DNA of 64,000 bases from Actinoplanes palleronii (GCF_016862315.1 NZ_BOMS01000115.1:1-64000); one strand, 5' to 3'. Shown: positions 1 to 8,828, counted from the stretch's first letter. Numbers and translations are program-made. The notes: generated by a model not told the origin, from the letters alone.

Positions 1-89
1 CCCGTCCGCGTTCCGGCACCACCCCCGCGTCACCCTGATCGCGTGCCCGTGCCGCCCACGCACCCCCCACCGCCCCCACGACACCCCCG

Positions 90-884
90 CTACAGCGTGA
101 GCGTCGCCGTCCCGTCCGTACCGATCTCGATCCGAGGCATCACCGGATTGGCCGCGTCCCGCCCCGCCGAAGCCGCCACCACCCCCGCAATGCTCAGCGC
201 CGCCGCGATCTGAGCCACCGTGTGCCTCGTAGGCGGCAACATCGGCAGCTCCGCCGACTTCGCCGGATCGATCCACGCGGTCCGATCGGCCTCCCCGGAC
301 ACGTCCCGAGCCTCCTGTGCCTCCGGCAGCAACGCCACGAAGAACCACGTGTCGAACCGCTTCGGCTCGAACTCCGGTGTCACCCACCGCGCCCACGGCA
401 GCAACAGGTCGTCCCGCAGTCGCAGCCCGCGCCGTTCCAGCAGCTCGGCCATGGTCAGTTCGCGGCGCAGCACCGCGGCCCGGTCCGACTCCCACGTCGG
501 ATCGTCGACGTCGGCGACCGTCCGGTCCGGTTCCGCCGCCGGGCCGGCCAGCACCACACCGGCCTCCTCGAAGAGCTCCCGGGCCGCCGCCCCGACCACG
601 GCCCGGGCCTGGTCCTCCGGGACGCCCAGTCGCTGCGCCCAGTCGTCGCGCAGCGTCTCGGGGCGGTCCGACGGATCGACGCCACCGCCCGGGAACGCGT
701 ACACGCCGCCGAAGGCCATCGTGGTCATCCGGCGCAGGACGTACACCTGAAAACCGGGACCGGACGGCCTCAGCAGGACCACGGTGGCGGCCGGGCGGGC
801 CGGCACGGCCGGACCGGTGAAGTCCCGGGCCCGTTTCATCATCGCGGCGGGGAGCGGCATGGAAAGCGGGATCGGCTCGGTCAC
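90..884 (-). CDS. NUDIX hydrolase, NUDT19-like (264 aa)
   Basis: Predicted cytosolic NUDIX hydrolase that would cleave a nucleoside-diphosphate-linked substrate; the substrate cannot be told from sequence. The Nudix box is split in the way seen in NUDT19/RP2-type proteins. The glycine run of AFPGGGV lies at residues 66-68, and the metal-binding helix RELFEEAG is at 102-109, after an insertion of about 30 residues. The fold continues to about residue 220 and the tail is Ala-rich. The start could also be one of the paired Met residues 15/16, since the first 14 residues are low complexity. It is transcribed divergently from the Gfo/Idh gene. The family call is solid, the function unknown. Confidence 0.85.
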   Translation of the reverse strand: MTEPIPLSMPLPAAMMKRARDFTGPAVPARPAATVVLLRPSGPGFQVYVLRRMTTMAFGGVYAFPGGGVDPSDRPETLRDDWAQRLGVPEDQARAVVGAAARELFEEAGVVLAGPAAEPDRTVADVDDPTWESDRAAVLRRELTMAELLERRGLRLRDDLLLPWARWVTPEFEPKRFDTWFFVALLPEAQEARDVSGEADRTAWIDPAKSAELPMLPPTRHTVAQIAAALSIAGVVAASAGRDAANPVMPRIEIGTDGTATLTL

Positions 885-946
885 CGGTCGATCCTGCCAC
901 GCGTGAACCTGCCACCGGTGCCGCCGCGGGCGATACGGTAACGATC

Positions 947-1924
947 ATGACGGGACAGAACGTTCGCTGGGGCATTCTCGGACTCGGCGGGATCGCCGCG
1001 ACCTTCGCCGCTGACCTTCCACTGGTGCCGGGGGCCGAGCTCGCCGCGGTCGGCTCACGCAACCAGGCGACCGCCGACGCGTTCGCCGAGCGGTACGGCT
1101 TCGCCCGCGCCCACGGCTCCTACACCGCCCTGGCCACCGACCCCGACGTCGACGTGGTCTATATCGCCACCCCGCACGCGTTCCACCTGGCCGGCGCCCT
1201 GGAGTGCATCGAGGCCGGCAAGGCGGTGCTGGTCGAGAAGCCGATCACGCTGGACCTGGCGTCCGCGGCCCAGCTGGTGCAGGCGGCCCGCGCCCGCGGG
1301 GTGTTCCTGATGGAGGCGATGTGGATGCGCTGCAACCCGGCCATCCGCAAGATCACTGAGCTGATCGAGGAGGGTGCGATCGGCTGGGTCAGCGCGATCC
1401 ACGCCGACTTCGGTCTGCAGGGACCGTTCGCCGCCGACCACCGGCTGCGCGCCCCCGAGCTGGGCGGCGGTGCGCTGCTCGACCTCGGCGTCTACCCGAT
1501 CCACCTGGCCCACCTGATCCTCGGCTCGCCCGCCTCGGTGCAGGCCTGGGCGCACCTGACCCCGGAACGCGTCGACGAGCACACCGGTGTCCTGCTCGGC
1601 TGGCAGTCCGGCGCGATCGCCGCGCTGACCTGCAGCATCAACGGTGCCAGCCGCAACGCCGCGTCGATCACCGGCACCGAGGGCCGGATCGACATCCCGC
1701 CGGGCTTCATGGTGCCGCGCTCGTTCACGCTGAGCCGCCCGGACAAGGCCCCCGAGACGTACGAGTTCGACTTCCCGGGCAGCGGCTACCAGTTCGAGGC
1801 CGCCGAGGTGCAGCGCTGCCTGGCCGCCGGAGAGCTGGAGAGCCCGCTGGTCACCCAGACCACCACCCTCGAGGTGATGAACCTCCTCGATTCGATCCGC
1901 GACCAGGTGGGCGTCACTTACTGA
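947..1924 (+). CDS. Gfo/Idh/MocA family oxidoreductase (325 aa)
   Basis: NAD(P)-dependent sugar or cyclitol dehydrogenase family member. The N-terminal Rossmann fold opens with GILGLGGIA (residues 9-17), and the family's EKP motif (LVEKPI) lies at about 95-100, its lysine being the usual catalytic residue. The C-terminal alpha/beta domain runs from about 125 to the end and is full length for the family. The short divergent gap to the NUDIX gene (62 bases) probably holds both promoters. Downstream lies a strong hairpin shared with the convergent pit gene. The substrate is not predictable; trans-dihydrodiol or inositol-type dehydrogenases are close alternatives. Confidence 0.88.
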   Translation: MTGQNVRWGILGLGGIAATFAADLPLVPGAELAAVGSRNQATADAFAERYGFARAHGSYTALATDPDVDVVYIATPHAFHLAGALECIEAGKAVLVEKPITLDLASAAQLVQAARARGVFLMEAMWMRCNPAIRKITELIEEGAIGWVSAIHADFGLQGPFAADHRLRAPELGGGALLDLGVYPIHLAHLILGSPASVQAWAHLTPERVDEHTGVLLGWQSGAIAALTCSINGASRNAASITGTEGRIDIPPGFMVPRSFTLSRPDKAPETYEFDFPGSGYQFEAAEVQRCLAAGELESPLVTQTTTLEVMNLLDSIRDQVGVTY

Positions 1925-2009
1925 ACCCCATTTGGTACGAATACCGAGCGCTCGCCCGCAGGCTACGAGCCACGTCCCGCCCGTGAGGCCACCGCGAGAC
2001 CGCGGCCCG

Positions 2010-2120
2010 CTCCGGACCGCGGCGCGGCTCACGGTCCCGGCTGTGCCTCAGGGGTGTCTCCGCGCTGCGGAGACACCCCTGAGAGCCAGCCAAAGCCCGG
2101 TGGCGCGCCGCGGTCCGGAG
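2010..2120. repeat. Nested inverted repeats between convergent genes
   Basis: A 17-base arm at 2010-2026 (CTCCGGACCGCGGCGCG) is matched exactly in inverted orientation at 2104-2120. The 77 bases between them contain a second, independent 17-bp perfect hairpin (2047-2083). No coding potential is visible. It lies between the 3' ends of two convergent genes, so termination is the simplest role. Confidence 0.75.
2047..2083. terminator. Bidirectional hairpin terminator
   Basis: A perfect 17-bp stem (CTCAGGGGTGTCTCCGC and its complement) with a GCT loop lies between the convergent Gfo/Idh and pit genes. It has no T-tract, as is common for actinobacterial terminators. The perfect symmetry would let it act on both strands. 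Confidence 0.8.
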
Positions 2121-2153
2121 CGGCGCGGGCCTCGCGTCCGTACCGGAAAGGGC

Positions 2154-3161
2154 TTATGCGAACAGCGGCCTGGTGACGAAGTAGAAGATGCAGGCGAGCA
2201 GGGCCGCGGCGGGGAACGTGGTGATCCAGGCGATCACGATGTTGCCGGCGACGTTCCAGCGGACCGCGCTCAGGCGTTTCGTCGCGCCGACGCCCATGAT
2301 CGCTGAGGTGATCGTGTGGGTGGTCGAGATCGGGGCGTTCAGGACCCAGGCGTTGAAGTACAGGACCGAGCTGGCGACCGTCTCGGCGGCGAAGCCCTCG
2401 GCCGGGCCCAGGTCGATGATCTTGCGGCCCAGCGTGCGGATGATGCGCCAGCCGCCGGTGTACGTGCCGGCCGCCAGCATCGTGGCGGACGCCCAGTAGA
2501 CCCACTGCGGGATGTCCGTGGCGTTGTCCTGGAACCCGCCGGTGTAGAGCGCCAGCACCACGATGCCCATGGTCTTCGCCGCGTCCTGCACGCCGTGACC
2601 GATCGCCATCATCGCGGCGGAGACGGTCTGCGCGTGCCGGAAACCGCGGTTCAGCTTGCCGGGGTGGCCGCGCCGGAACGCCCACATCAGGCCGACCATG
2701 AAGAGGAAACCGAGGATCAGGCCGACCACCGGGGAGAGCACCATCGGGACCAGCACCTTGGTGAGGATGGTGGTCCACTGGACGCTGCCGATGCTGGCGA
2801 CCACGGTCGCGCCGACCAGCCCGCCGAAGAGCGCGTGCGACGAGCTGGACGGCAGGCCGAAATACCAGGTGACCAGGTTCCAGGCGATCGCGCCGAGCAC
2901 GCCGGCGAAGATGATGCCCAGGCTGGGGATGCCGATCGGCAGGTCGACGAGGCCGTCGCCGACCGTCTTGGCGACGTTGGTGCCGAGGTGGGCGCCGACG
3001 AAGTTGCCGACCGCGGCCATCGCCAGGGCGACCCGCGGGGTGAGCGCGCGGGTGCTGACGCTTGTCGCGATCGCGTTCGCCGCGTCGTGGAAGCCGTTGG
3101 TGTAGTCGAACACCATCGCCGCGAGGATCACCGCCAGGACGGCGACGAGTTCCGGAGACAA
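2154..3161 (-). CDS. pit: Inorganic phosphate transporter, PiT family (335 aa)
   Basis: Low-affinity, cation-coupled phosphate permease of the inner membrane (PHO4/PiT family). The two inverted PiT signatures are visible: FDYTNGFHDAANAIATS near residues 18-34 and GHGVQDAAKTMGIVVLAL in the middle. About eight to ten hydrophobic segments follow one another through the chain, and the length matches bacterial PitA/PitH-type proteins. It begins two bases after the stop of the DUF47 gene, so the pair is one operon. This is the standard arrangement in which the PhoU-like DUF47 protein modulates the transporter. Confidence 0.93.
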   Translation of the reverse strand: MSPELVAVLAVILAAMVFDYTNGFHDAANAIATSVSTRALTPRVALAMAAVGNFVGAHLGTNVAKTVGDGLVDLPIGIPSLGIIFAGVLGAIAWNLVTWYFGLPSSSSHALFGGLVGATVVASIGSVQWTTILTKVLVPMVLSPVVGLILGFLFMVGLMWAFRRGHPGKLNRGFRHAQTVSAAMMAIGHGVQDAAKTMGIVVLALYTGGFQDNATDIPQWVYWASATMLAAGTYTGGWRIIRTLGRKIIDLGPAEGFAAETVASSVLYFNAWVLNAPISTTHTITSAIMGVGATKRLSAVRWNVAGNIVIAWITTFPAAALLACIFYFVTRPLFA

Positions 3162-3163
3162 GC

Positions 3164-3790
3164 TCAGGACTCCTTGACGGCGATGGTCTCGACAGTGTTC
3201 GCCACGTGCTCGAACGCGTCGCAGGCCGCCTCCAGCTCGTCGGCGACCTCCTTCATCTTCAGCACGGTCAGCGCGTCGTACTCGCCGGAGAACAGCCGGA
3301 CCAGCAGCATCCGGTACGCCCGGTCACCGTCGTTCTCCAGCCGGTTGATCTCGATCCAGTAGTCCTCGAGATTCTTCATCGAGCGCAGCCGCGGCATCGC
3401 CTCAGAGGTGATCTTCGCCTGCTGGTCGAGCACCGTGATCAGCTCGTGCATCTCCCGGGGCAGCGACGGCAGCTCGGTGAGCCCGTACAGGTAGAGCAGG
3501 TTGCCGACCGCCTCCAGGTGGTCCATCACGTCGTCCAGCTGGGAGCCGAGCGAATAGATGTCGGCCCGGTCGAACGGCGTGATGAACGTGGAGTTGATCT
3601 TTTTGTACAGCTCGTGGGTGATCGCGTCGCTGTCGTGCTCGACGTCGCTCAGCCGTTCACTGACCGACTGCACGTCGACGCCGGGCAGGGTCAGCTCATT
3701 GAGCAGCTCGGTGCCCTTCACCAGGTTGAGCGAGGCCTTGGTGAAGAGGTCGTAGAAGACGCCCTCTACGGGACGGAATGAGAACTTCAC
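3164..3790 (-). CDS. DUF47 (PhoU-like) phosphate transport regulator (208 aa)
   Basis: All-helical DUF47/PhoU_div protein, a distant PhoU relative encoded next to PiT transporters and thought to regulate them. The chain is rich in charged helices, with the expected acidic metal-binding pattern (DVEHDSDAITHELY near residues 67-80, IEINRLENDGDRAYR near 145-160). Its full length of about 208 residues is typical. It is first in a two-gene operon with pit. One GTTCACCC at 3852-3859 upstream looks like a single PHO-box half repeat, but no convincing second repeat sits at the right spacing, so PhoP control is only a possibility. Confidence 0.9.
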   Translation of the reverse strand: MKFSFRPVEGVFYDLFTKASLNLVKGTELLNELTLPGVDVQSVSERLSDVEHDSDAITHELYKKINSTFITPFDRADIYSLGSQLDDVMDHLEAVGNLLYLYGLTELPSLPREMHELITVLDQQAKITSEAMPRLRSMKNLEDYWIEINRLENDGDRAYRMLLVRLFSGEYDALTVLKMKEVADELEAACDAFEHVANTVETIAVKES

Positions 3791-3872
3791 GGCAGGGACC
3801 TCGATTGACAGGTTCGCTTGATCTCCGCAGGCATGCTATCGGTCCCCGGGAGTTCACCCTTTCGACACGGTG

Positions 3873-4814
3873 CTAAACCGGCCCCGCGTGCGGCCGGGAC
3901 GCGCCCGGACGCGGGGCCCGAACCGGCAGCTCAGCCCGGGTGGCCTGGCCGGTGGGGTGTTTCCGCAGGTGCTTGGCCAGTCCGTGCAGGTCGGTGTCGG
4001 CGATCACATCCACGCCGGCCGCGCTCAGCTCCGCCCAGATCGCGGCCCGGGCCCGGCGGGAGCCGTCCGGCAGGCCGCTGATCCGTACCGTGCGGCCGTC
4101 CGCGTGTGCCGCCTGGACCAGCGCGTGCAGCTGGTGGCGCTCCTCGGCGGTGATCGGCTCGCAGCCGTCCCAGCCGAACCGGCGGGTCCACGACTCGGTG
4201 AGCACCGGTGCCAGCTCGGGCGGGGCGGCGCAGGCCGGGTCCAGGTCCAGGTCCTCGAAGGAACCCTCGGCGAACGCGTACCGGACCGGCTGGGCGGCGA
4301 GCAGGTCGCGGACGTTCACGATGCCGGCCACCGTCACGGTCACCACGCCCGGCGTCAACTCGCCGCCGGCGCTGCGGCTGAGCAGGGGCGCGTGGTCGCG
4401 CAGCTGCTGGTCCAGCATCCGGTAGGCGCGCAGCAGCGAGTCGGTGTCCCGGTTCGGCCCGGTGAACTCGACGACCAGCTGGAACGGGGCGCGCTGGTCG
4501 TGCCAGAGCCGCCCGGCGGTGGCTTGGGCGCGGGTGAACAGCGGCGCCAGCACGAGCCGGCGCAGGGTACGGCCGGGCTGCGGGTCGCCGGGGCCGAGGA
4601 ACAGCTCGCCGTGCGGGCCGGGGACCACCCGCACGGTCATCCCGCCCAGGCCGAGCCGCAGCACCGGCGGCAGCGGGTCGGTGAGCCGGTCCGGGATCAG
4701 GGCGTGCCCCTGGGGGAGGCAGGTCCGGGGCCGGCGGGCCAGGGCGACCGACATGGCGCCGCCCGCGCCGGCGAGTCCGGCGAGGCTGCCCGCGAGAGTC
4801 GCCATGTCCTGCAC
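3873..4814 (-). CDS. PI-PLC/GDPD-like phosphodiesterase family protein (313 aa)
   Basis: Resembles the AIM6-like branch of the PI-PLC/glycerophosphodiester phosphodiesterase TIM-barrel superfamily. The recognisable parts are a central stretch with PFQLVVEFTG (where the family has its acidic VDIK-like strand) and the C-terminal pattern GRTVRISGLPDGSRRARAAI followed by GVDVIADTDLHGL, the usual last barrel strands. The N-terminal metal-binding motif (HAHNDY-type) is degraded here to PQGHALIPD, so catalytic activity is uncertain. A short hydrophobic N-terminus could be a signal peptide. Met4 is an alternative start. It is divergent from sigJ, with a 93-base AT-richer gap between them. Confidence 0.6.
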   Translation of the reverse strand: MQDMATLAGSLAGLAGAGGAMSVALARRPRTCLPQGHALIPDRLTDPLPPVLRLGLGGMTVRVVPGPHGELFLGPGDPQPGRTLRRLVLAPLFTRAQATAGRLWHDQRAPFQLVVEFTGPNRDTDSLLRAYRMLDQQLRDHAPLLSRSAGGELTPGVVTVTVAGIVNVRDLLAAQPVRYAFAEGSFEDLDLDPACAAPPELAPVLTESWTRRFGWDGCEPITAEERHQLHALVQAAHADGRTVRISGLPDGSRRARAAIWAELSAAGVDVIADTDLHGLAKHLRKHPTGQATRAELPVRAPRPGASRPHAGPV

Positions 4815-4907
4815 GTGCGCCCACCCATCCTAATAGTACTAAATGTGCCGTTTCATACTGTGGCACAGGTGATACCCGACCCCGGGCAGGCCGCGCAGAA
4901 TTGCCCC

Positions 4908-5792
4908 ATGCCGTCGCCGACCGCCACCGAGTTCCAGACCCACCGCGCGTACCTGACGGCGGTCGCCTTCCGGATCATCGGCAACCGGGCCGAGGCCGAG
5001 GACGCCGTCCAGGAGGCCTGGCTGCGCTTCGCGCAACAGGCCGACGTGCGGGATGCGCGGGGGTGGCTGACCACTGTCACCTCACGGATCTGCCTGGACC
5101 AGCTCAATTCCGCCCGGGTACGCCGTACGTCCTACCCGGGGGAGTGGCTGCCCGCGTTCACCGTCGACCAGGACGCCGACCCGGCCCTGTTCGCCGAGCG
5201 CGCCGACCAGGTCAGCGTGGCGCTGCTGGTGGTGCTGGAGCGGCTCACCCCGGAGCAGCGGGTCGCGTTCGTGCTGCACGACGCGTTCGGGGTGCCGTTC
5301 GACGAGGTCGCCACGGTGCTGGACACCACGGCGGCGGCGGCCCGGCAGCACGCCTCCCGGGGCCGGCGCGCGGTGGCCGACGGCGGGGTGCGGCACACCG
5401 CCGGGCTGGCCGAGCAGCGCCGGGTGCTGGCGGCGTTCCTGACCGCGGCGCAGAGCGGTGACCTGATCGCGCTGGCCGCGGTGCTGGCGCCGGACGTGGT
5501 CGCGATCAGCGACGGTGGCGGGCTGGTGCGCAGCGCGCTGCGGCCGGTCTTCGGCCCGGAGAAGGTCGGCCGGTTCTTCCACGGCCTGCTCACTCACCGG
5601 CTGGCCGACGTGGCCGACCTCGAGGTGGCGCCGGTGCTCGTCGAGGGCGGCGCCGGGATGCTGCTGCGCGGCCGGCGCCCGGACGGGGCGCTGCTGCTCG
5701 CGGTGCTCACCGTCGCGGTCGAGGACGGCCGGATCACCGGGCTCTTCACCCAGCAGAACCCGGAGAAGGTCCGCCTAGTCGGTGACCTCTGA
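4908..5792 (+). CDS. sigJ: ECF41-family RNA polymerase sigma factor SigJ (294 aa)
   Basis: Extracytoplasmic-function sigma factor with sigma2 (about 8-75) and sigma4 (about 105-160) regions fused to a SnoaL-like C-terminal domain that controls activity in place of an anti-sigma factor. All three ECF41 signatures can be seen: WLP at residue 80 in the linker, DGGG at 202 and NPEK at 284 (family NPDKL). I chose the ATG at 4908 because it starts directly at the sigma2 N-terminus; the reading frame stays open far upstream but is unrelated there. The usual ECF41 partner gene (a COE-type oxidoreductase/decarboxylase) is not adjacent. Its 3' end overlaps the convergent DUF402 gene by 18 bases. Confidence 0.9.
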   Translation: MPSPTATEFQTHRAYLTAVAFRIIGNRAEAEDAVQEAWLRFAQQADVRDARGWLTTVTSRICLDQLNSARVRRTSYPGEWLPAFTVDQDADPALFAERADQVSVALLVVLERLTPEQRVAFVLHDAFGVPFDEVATVLDTTAAAARQHASRGRRAVADGGVRHTAGLAEQRRVLAAFLTAAQSGDLIALAAVLAPDVVAISDGGGLVRSALRPVFGPEKVGRFFHGLLTHRLADVADLEVAPVLVEGGAGMLLRGRRPDGALLLAVLTVAVEDGRITGLFTQQNPEKVRLVGDL

Positions 5793-6281
5793 GAGGTGCT
5801 TGCGGTAGTGCGTGGCGAACGGCTCGGTGCCGTCGCCGAGCTTCACCATCAGCTCCCGGGCGGCCGCGTTGGCGTGGCCGACCAGGTCGTCCTGGTACCC
5901 GAAGAGGATCCGGTGCTCCTCGAACTCGTCCTCGTCGCGCAGCTCGACCAGACCGGACTCGCGGCGGCGCACCACGTCCAGGTCGAGGTCGATGATGTGC
6001 ACGGTGTCACCCTCCCAGCGGGCCGGGGTGGTGATGTCGCAATACACCTCGCTGGTCCGCGGCGGCGGGTTGAACATGCCGGTCCACCAGGAGTCACGCG
6101 GGATGAGCAGGATGAACGGGATCTGCTCGACGGAGGGCCGGCCGTGGTAGACCGACGCGGTGCCGTGCGTCACGCCGACCCAGACGCCGAGGTCGTCCTC
6201 GGCCAGGCGGCGGGCCGGATAGTCACGGTGAGCTGATCCGTCGTACTTGGTGTAGATGACCCGGACCATCTCGCTCGACAT
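5775..6281 (-). CDS. DUF402 domain protein (168 aa)
   Basis: DUF402 family, a compact beta-barrel related to FomD-type nucleotide phosphatases; many members are annotated as putative RNA- or nucleotide-diphosphatase enzymes. The conserved core is seen in VYCDITTPARWEGDTVHIID (residues about 80-99), followed by DLDLDVVRR and the DEDEFEEH acidic segment, which fits the metal-binding residues of the family. It converges on and overlaps sigJ at the 3' end. The gap to the DinG-like helicase (55 bases) is a divergent promoter region. The molecular function here is unproven. Confidence 0.85.
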   Translation of the reverse strand: MSSEMVRVIYTKYDGSAHRDYPARRLAEDDLGVWVGVTHGTASVYHGRPSVEQIPFILLIPRDSWWTGMFNPPPRTSEVYCDITTPARWEGDTVHIIDLDLDVVRRRESGLVELRDEDEFEEHRILFGYQDDLVGHANAAARELMVKLGDGTEPFATHYRKHLSEVTD

Positions 6282-6336
6282 GGGTGCACCCTAACGGTGA
6301 CCGGGTTCTGTCGGTGGTCCCGGGTACGGTTCCTGG

Positions 6337-8331
6337 GTGCCCGCAGCTACCAAGAAAAAGGCGACCGCCGAGCAGCTCCTCGCCGCCGCGGTCGGCGCCG
6401 TTCCCGGGGGCTCCACCCGCCCAGGTCAGCAGGCCATGGTGGCGGCGATCGAGAAGGCCATCCAGGACCGCGAGCACCTGCTGGTGCAGGCCGGCACGGG
6501 CACCGGGAAGAGCCTCGGCTATCTGACCCCCGCGCTGCTGGTGGAGGGCCCCGTGGTGGTCTCCACGGCCACCCTGGCCCTGCAGAATCAGCTGGTCGAG
6601 CACGATTTGCCGCGGCTGGCCGCGGCGGTCGAGCCGGTGCTCGGGCGCAAGCCCTCGTTCGCCGTCCTCAAGGGCCGGCACCACTACCTCTGCATGGCCA
6701 AGCTCGAGCACGTCGACGCGGAGGCGCCGACCGACACGCTGTTCGACGACGCGCCCGCGCCCAAGGCCGGGCAGTGGCTGGGCGAGGCGGGCAAGCTCGG
6801 CAAGCAGGTCCTGCGGATCCGGTCCTGGTCGGAGAAGACACAGACCGGTGACCGCGACGAGCTCGACCCGGGCGTGGACGAGGCCGCCTGGAAGTCGGTC
6901 TCGATGCCGGCGCGGGACTGCGTCGGCGCGGCCCGGTGCCCCTATGGGCAGGAGTGCTTCGCCGAGGCGTCCCGGGTCCGGGCCCGCGAGGCCGACATCG
7001 TGGTCACCAACCACAGCCTGCTCGCCGTCGACATGCTCGCCGAGCGGCACATCATCCCGCCGCACAAACTGCTTGTCGTCGACGAGGCGCACGAGCTGGC
7101 CGACCGGGTCTCCTCGGCCTCGCAGGCCGAGCTCACCCCGGAGGCGATCGAGCGGGCCGGCCGCCGCGCCCGCACGATGATCCCGCCGTCCGCCGCCGAG
7201 TCGCTGGCCGAGGCGGCCGACGCGCTCACCGTCGGGCTCGCCGACATCCCGGCCGGCCGGCTCACCGCCGGGCTGCCGGACGCGCTGCGCCAGCCGGTCA
7301 CCCTGCTCGAGTCGGCCACCCGGGCCGGCCTGAGCGCGATCGGCGACATCAAGGCCGACGATCCCGACCCGGTCAACAAGCAGCAGGCCAAGGCGGTGCT
7401 CGACGAGCTCTCCAAGACCGCCCAGCGGCTGCTCGAGGAGGACGACTACGACGTCGCCTGGGTGGAGAAATCCGAGTTCGGCTCGGGCCGCCGCGCGCTG
7501 GTGGTCGCACCGCTCTCGGTCGCCGGCACACTCGCCCAGGCGCTCTACGAGGACCGGACGGTGGTGGCCGCCTCGGCCACGCTGACCCTGGGCGGCCGGT
7601 TCGACACGGTGGCCCGGTCGCTGGGCCTGCCCGCGCCGACCGCGGAGGCGTCCTCCGGCGACGGCTGGACCTCGCTGGACGTCGGCTCCCCGTTCGACTA
7701 TCCGAAACAGGGCATCCTCTACGTCGCGGCGCACCTGCCCCGCCCCGCCGCCTCCGGGCTGCCGGACGCCGCCGGCGAGGAGCTGCTGCGGCTGGTCGAG
7801 GCGCTCGGCGGCCGTACTCTCGGGTTGTTCTCCTCGCGCAAGGCGGCGACCCAGGCCGCGGAGCTGCTGCGCGCCAAGACCGACCTGCCGATCCTGCTGC
7901 AGGGCGAGGAGACGCTGCCGATCCTGGTCCGCAAGTTCCGGGAGGAGAAGGCGAGCTGCCTGTTCGGCGTGATGTCGCTCTGGCAGGGCGTGGACGTGCC
8001 CGGCGACTCCTGCCAGCTCGTGGTGATCGACCGGCTGCCGTTCCCCCGGCCCGACGAGCCGCTGGCCGCGGCCCGCTCGGCCGCCGTCGACTCGGCCGGC
8101 GGCTCCGGTTTCGCCAGCGTGAGCGTCCCGATCGCGGCGGTCCGGCTGGCGCAGGGCGTGGGCCGGCTGATCCGGTCGACAGGTGACAAGGGTGTGGTCG
8201 CGGTCCTCGACTCGCGGCTGGAGACGGCCCGCAGCTACGGCGCGTTCCTGCGCAAGTCGCTGCCCCCGTTCTGGTATACGACCCGGCCCGAGGTCGCGGT
8301 CGGCGCGCTGACCCGGCTGGCCAAGTCGTGA
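6337..8331 (+). CDS. ATP-dependent DNA helicase, DinG/XPD-like (664 aa)
   Basis: Superfamily 2 iron-sulfur helicase predicted to unwind damaged or structured DNA. Walker A QAGTGTGKS lies at about residues 51-59 and Walker B is DEAHEL, the DEAH form. Between them are four cysteines in an XPD/DinG-like Fe-S arrangement: one in HHYLCMAK and three in RDCVGAARCPYGQECF. The C-terminal RecA domain ends with QGVGRLIRS, motif VI. The start is GTG at 6337, giving MPAATKKK. The next NUDIX gene starts inside its stop codon (GTGA), so the two are translationally coupled. Confidence 0.92.
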   Translation: MPAATKKKATAEQLLAAAVGAVPGGSTRPGQQAMVAAIEKAIQDREHLLVQAGTGTGKSLGYLTPALLVEGPVVVSTATLALQNQLVEHDLPRLAAAVEPVLGRKPSFAVLKGRHHYLCMAKLEHVDAEAPTDTLFDDAPAPKAGQWLGEAGKLGKQVLRIRSWSEKTQTGDRDELDPGVDEAAWKSVSMPARDCVGAARCPYGQECFAEASRVRAREADIVVTNHSLLAVDMLAERHIIPPHKLLVVDEAHELADRVSSASQAELTPEAIERAGRRARTMIPPSAAESLAEAADALTVGLADIPAGRLTAGLPDALRQPVTLLESATRAGLSAIGDIKADDPDPVNKQQAKAVLDELSKTAQRLLEEDDYDVAWVEKSEFGSGRRALVVAPLSVAGTLAQALYEDRTVVAASATLTLGGRFDTVARSLGLPAPTAEASSGDGWTSLDVGSPFDYPKQGILYVAAHLPRPAASGLPDAAGEELLRLVEALGGRTLGLFSSRKAATQAAELLRAKTDLPILLQGEETLPILVRKFREEKASCLFGVMSLWQGVDVPGDSCQLVVIDRLPFPRPDEPLAAARSAAVDSAGGSGFASVSVPIAAVRLAQGVGRLIRSTGDKGVVAVLDSRLETARSYGAFLRKSLPPFWYTTRPEVAVGALTRLAKS

Positions 8332-8741
8332 TCCGGGTCGCGTGCACGTTCCTGGTCGACGCGACCGGCGCGTTGCTGCTGCAGCTGCGCGACGAGTTCG
8401 CGCCGTATTACCCGAACGTCTGGGGCCTGCCCGGCGGCGCGATCGAGGCGGGGGAGACACCTGCCGAGGCGGCCGAGCGGGAGCTGCTCGAGGAGGCGAG
8501 CGTGCGCGCGGCCGAGCCGCTGCTGCTCTTCGAGCGCCAGGACCTGCCGGCACAGGACCGGGAGAAGCACTATTTCCACGGCCGCACCACGGCCACCCAG
8601 GCCGACGTGGTGCTGGGCGAGGGCGCGGCGATGCTGTTCGTCCCGGCCGCCGAGGTGCTGGACCGCCCGTTCACCCCGGGCAGCGCCGAGGTGATCGCCC
8701 GCTTCCTGACCTCGTCGGCCTACCGCTCCGCCCTCCGATGA
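8328..8741 (+). CDS. NUDIX hydrolase, MutT-like (137 aa)
   Basis: Small single-domain NUDIX hydrolase. The box spans about residues 37-59 and keeps the catalytic REL-EE core (AERELLEEAS); the usual Gly at the box end is Ser. The GTG start overlaps the helicase stop by four bases, and a hairpin follows directly after its stop, so helicase and NUDIX form a two-gene operon. Pairing with a DNA-repair-type helicase makes nucleotide-pool cleaning plausible, but the substrate is unknown. Confidence 0.85.
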   Translation: MIRVACTFLVDATGALLLQLRDEFAPYYPNVWGLPGGAIEAGETPAEAAERELLEEASVRAAEPLLLFERQDLPAQDREKHYFHGRTTATQADVVLGEGAAMLFVPAAEVLDRPFTPGSAEVIARFLTSSAYRSALR

Positions 8742-8742
8742 C

Positions 8743-8761
8743 ACCGGCTCATCGAGCCGGT
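8743..8761 (+). terminator. Hairpin terminator after NUDIX gene
   Basis: ACCGGCTC-ATC-GAGCCGGT is a perfect 8-bp stem with a 3-base loop, starting two bases after the stop codon. It has no T-tract. It ends the helicase-NUDIX operon. Confidence 0.65.
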
Positions 8762-8828
8762 CGTCTCCGGCGCCGACGGGGACACGGCGCTGCGGGTGGC
8801 CCTTGAGCTGTGACCGGCGCGTGTCACC

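Noticed and set aside
3852..3859. PHO box upstream of the DUF47-pit operon
   Set aside because: Only one GTTCACC-like half repeat is visible and no second copy at 11-base spacing, so it is too weak to annotate.
4815..4907. ECF41-type autoregulatory promoter before sigJ
   Set aside because: TGTGGCACAGGTGATACC is faintly similar to a TGTCACA-type -35 but lacks a matching CGTC at the expected distance.
6223..8553. 776-codon minus-strand open frame opposite the DinG-like helicase
   Set aside because: Low-complexity Arg/Ala/Gly/Gln content, opposite a helicase with intact Walker and Fe-S motifs.
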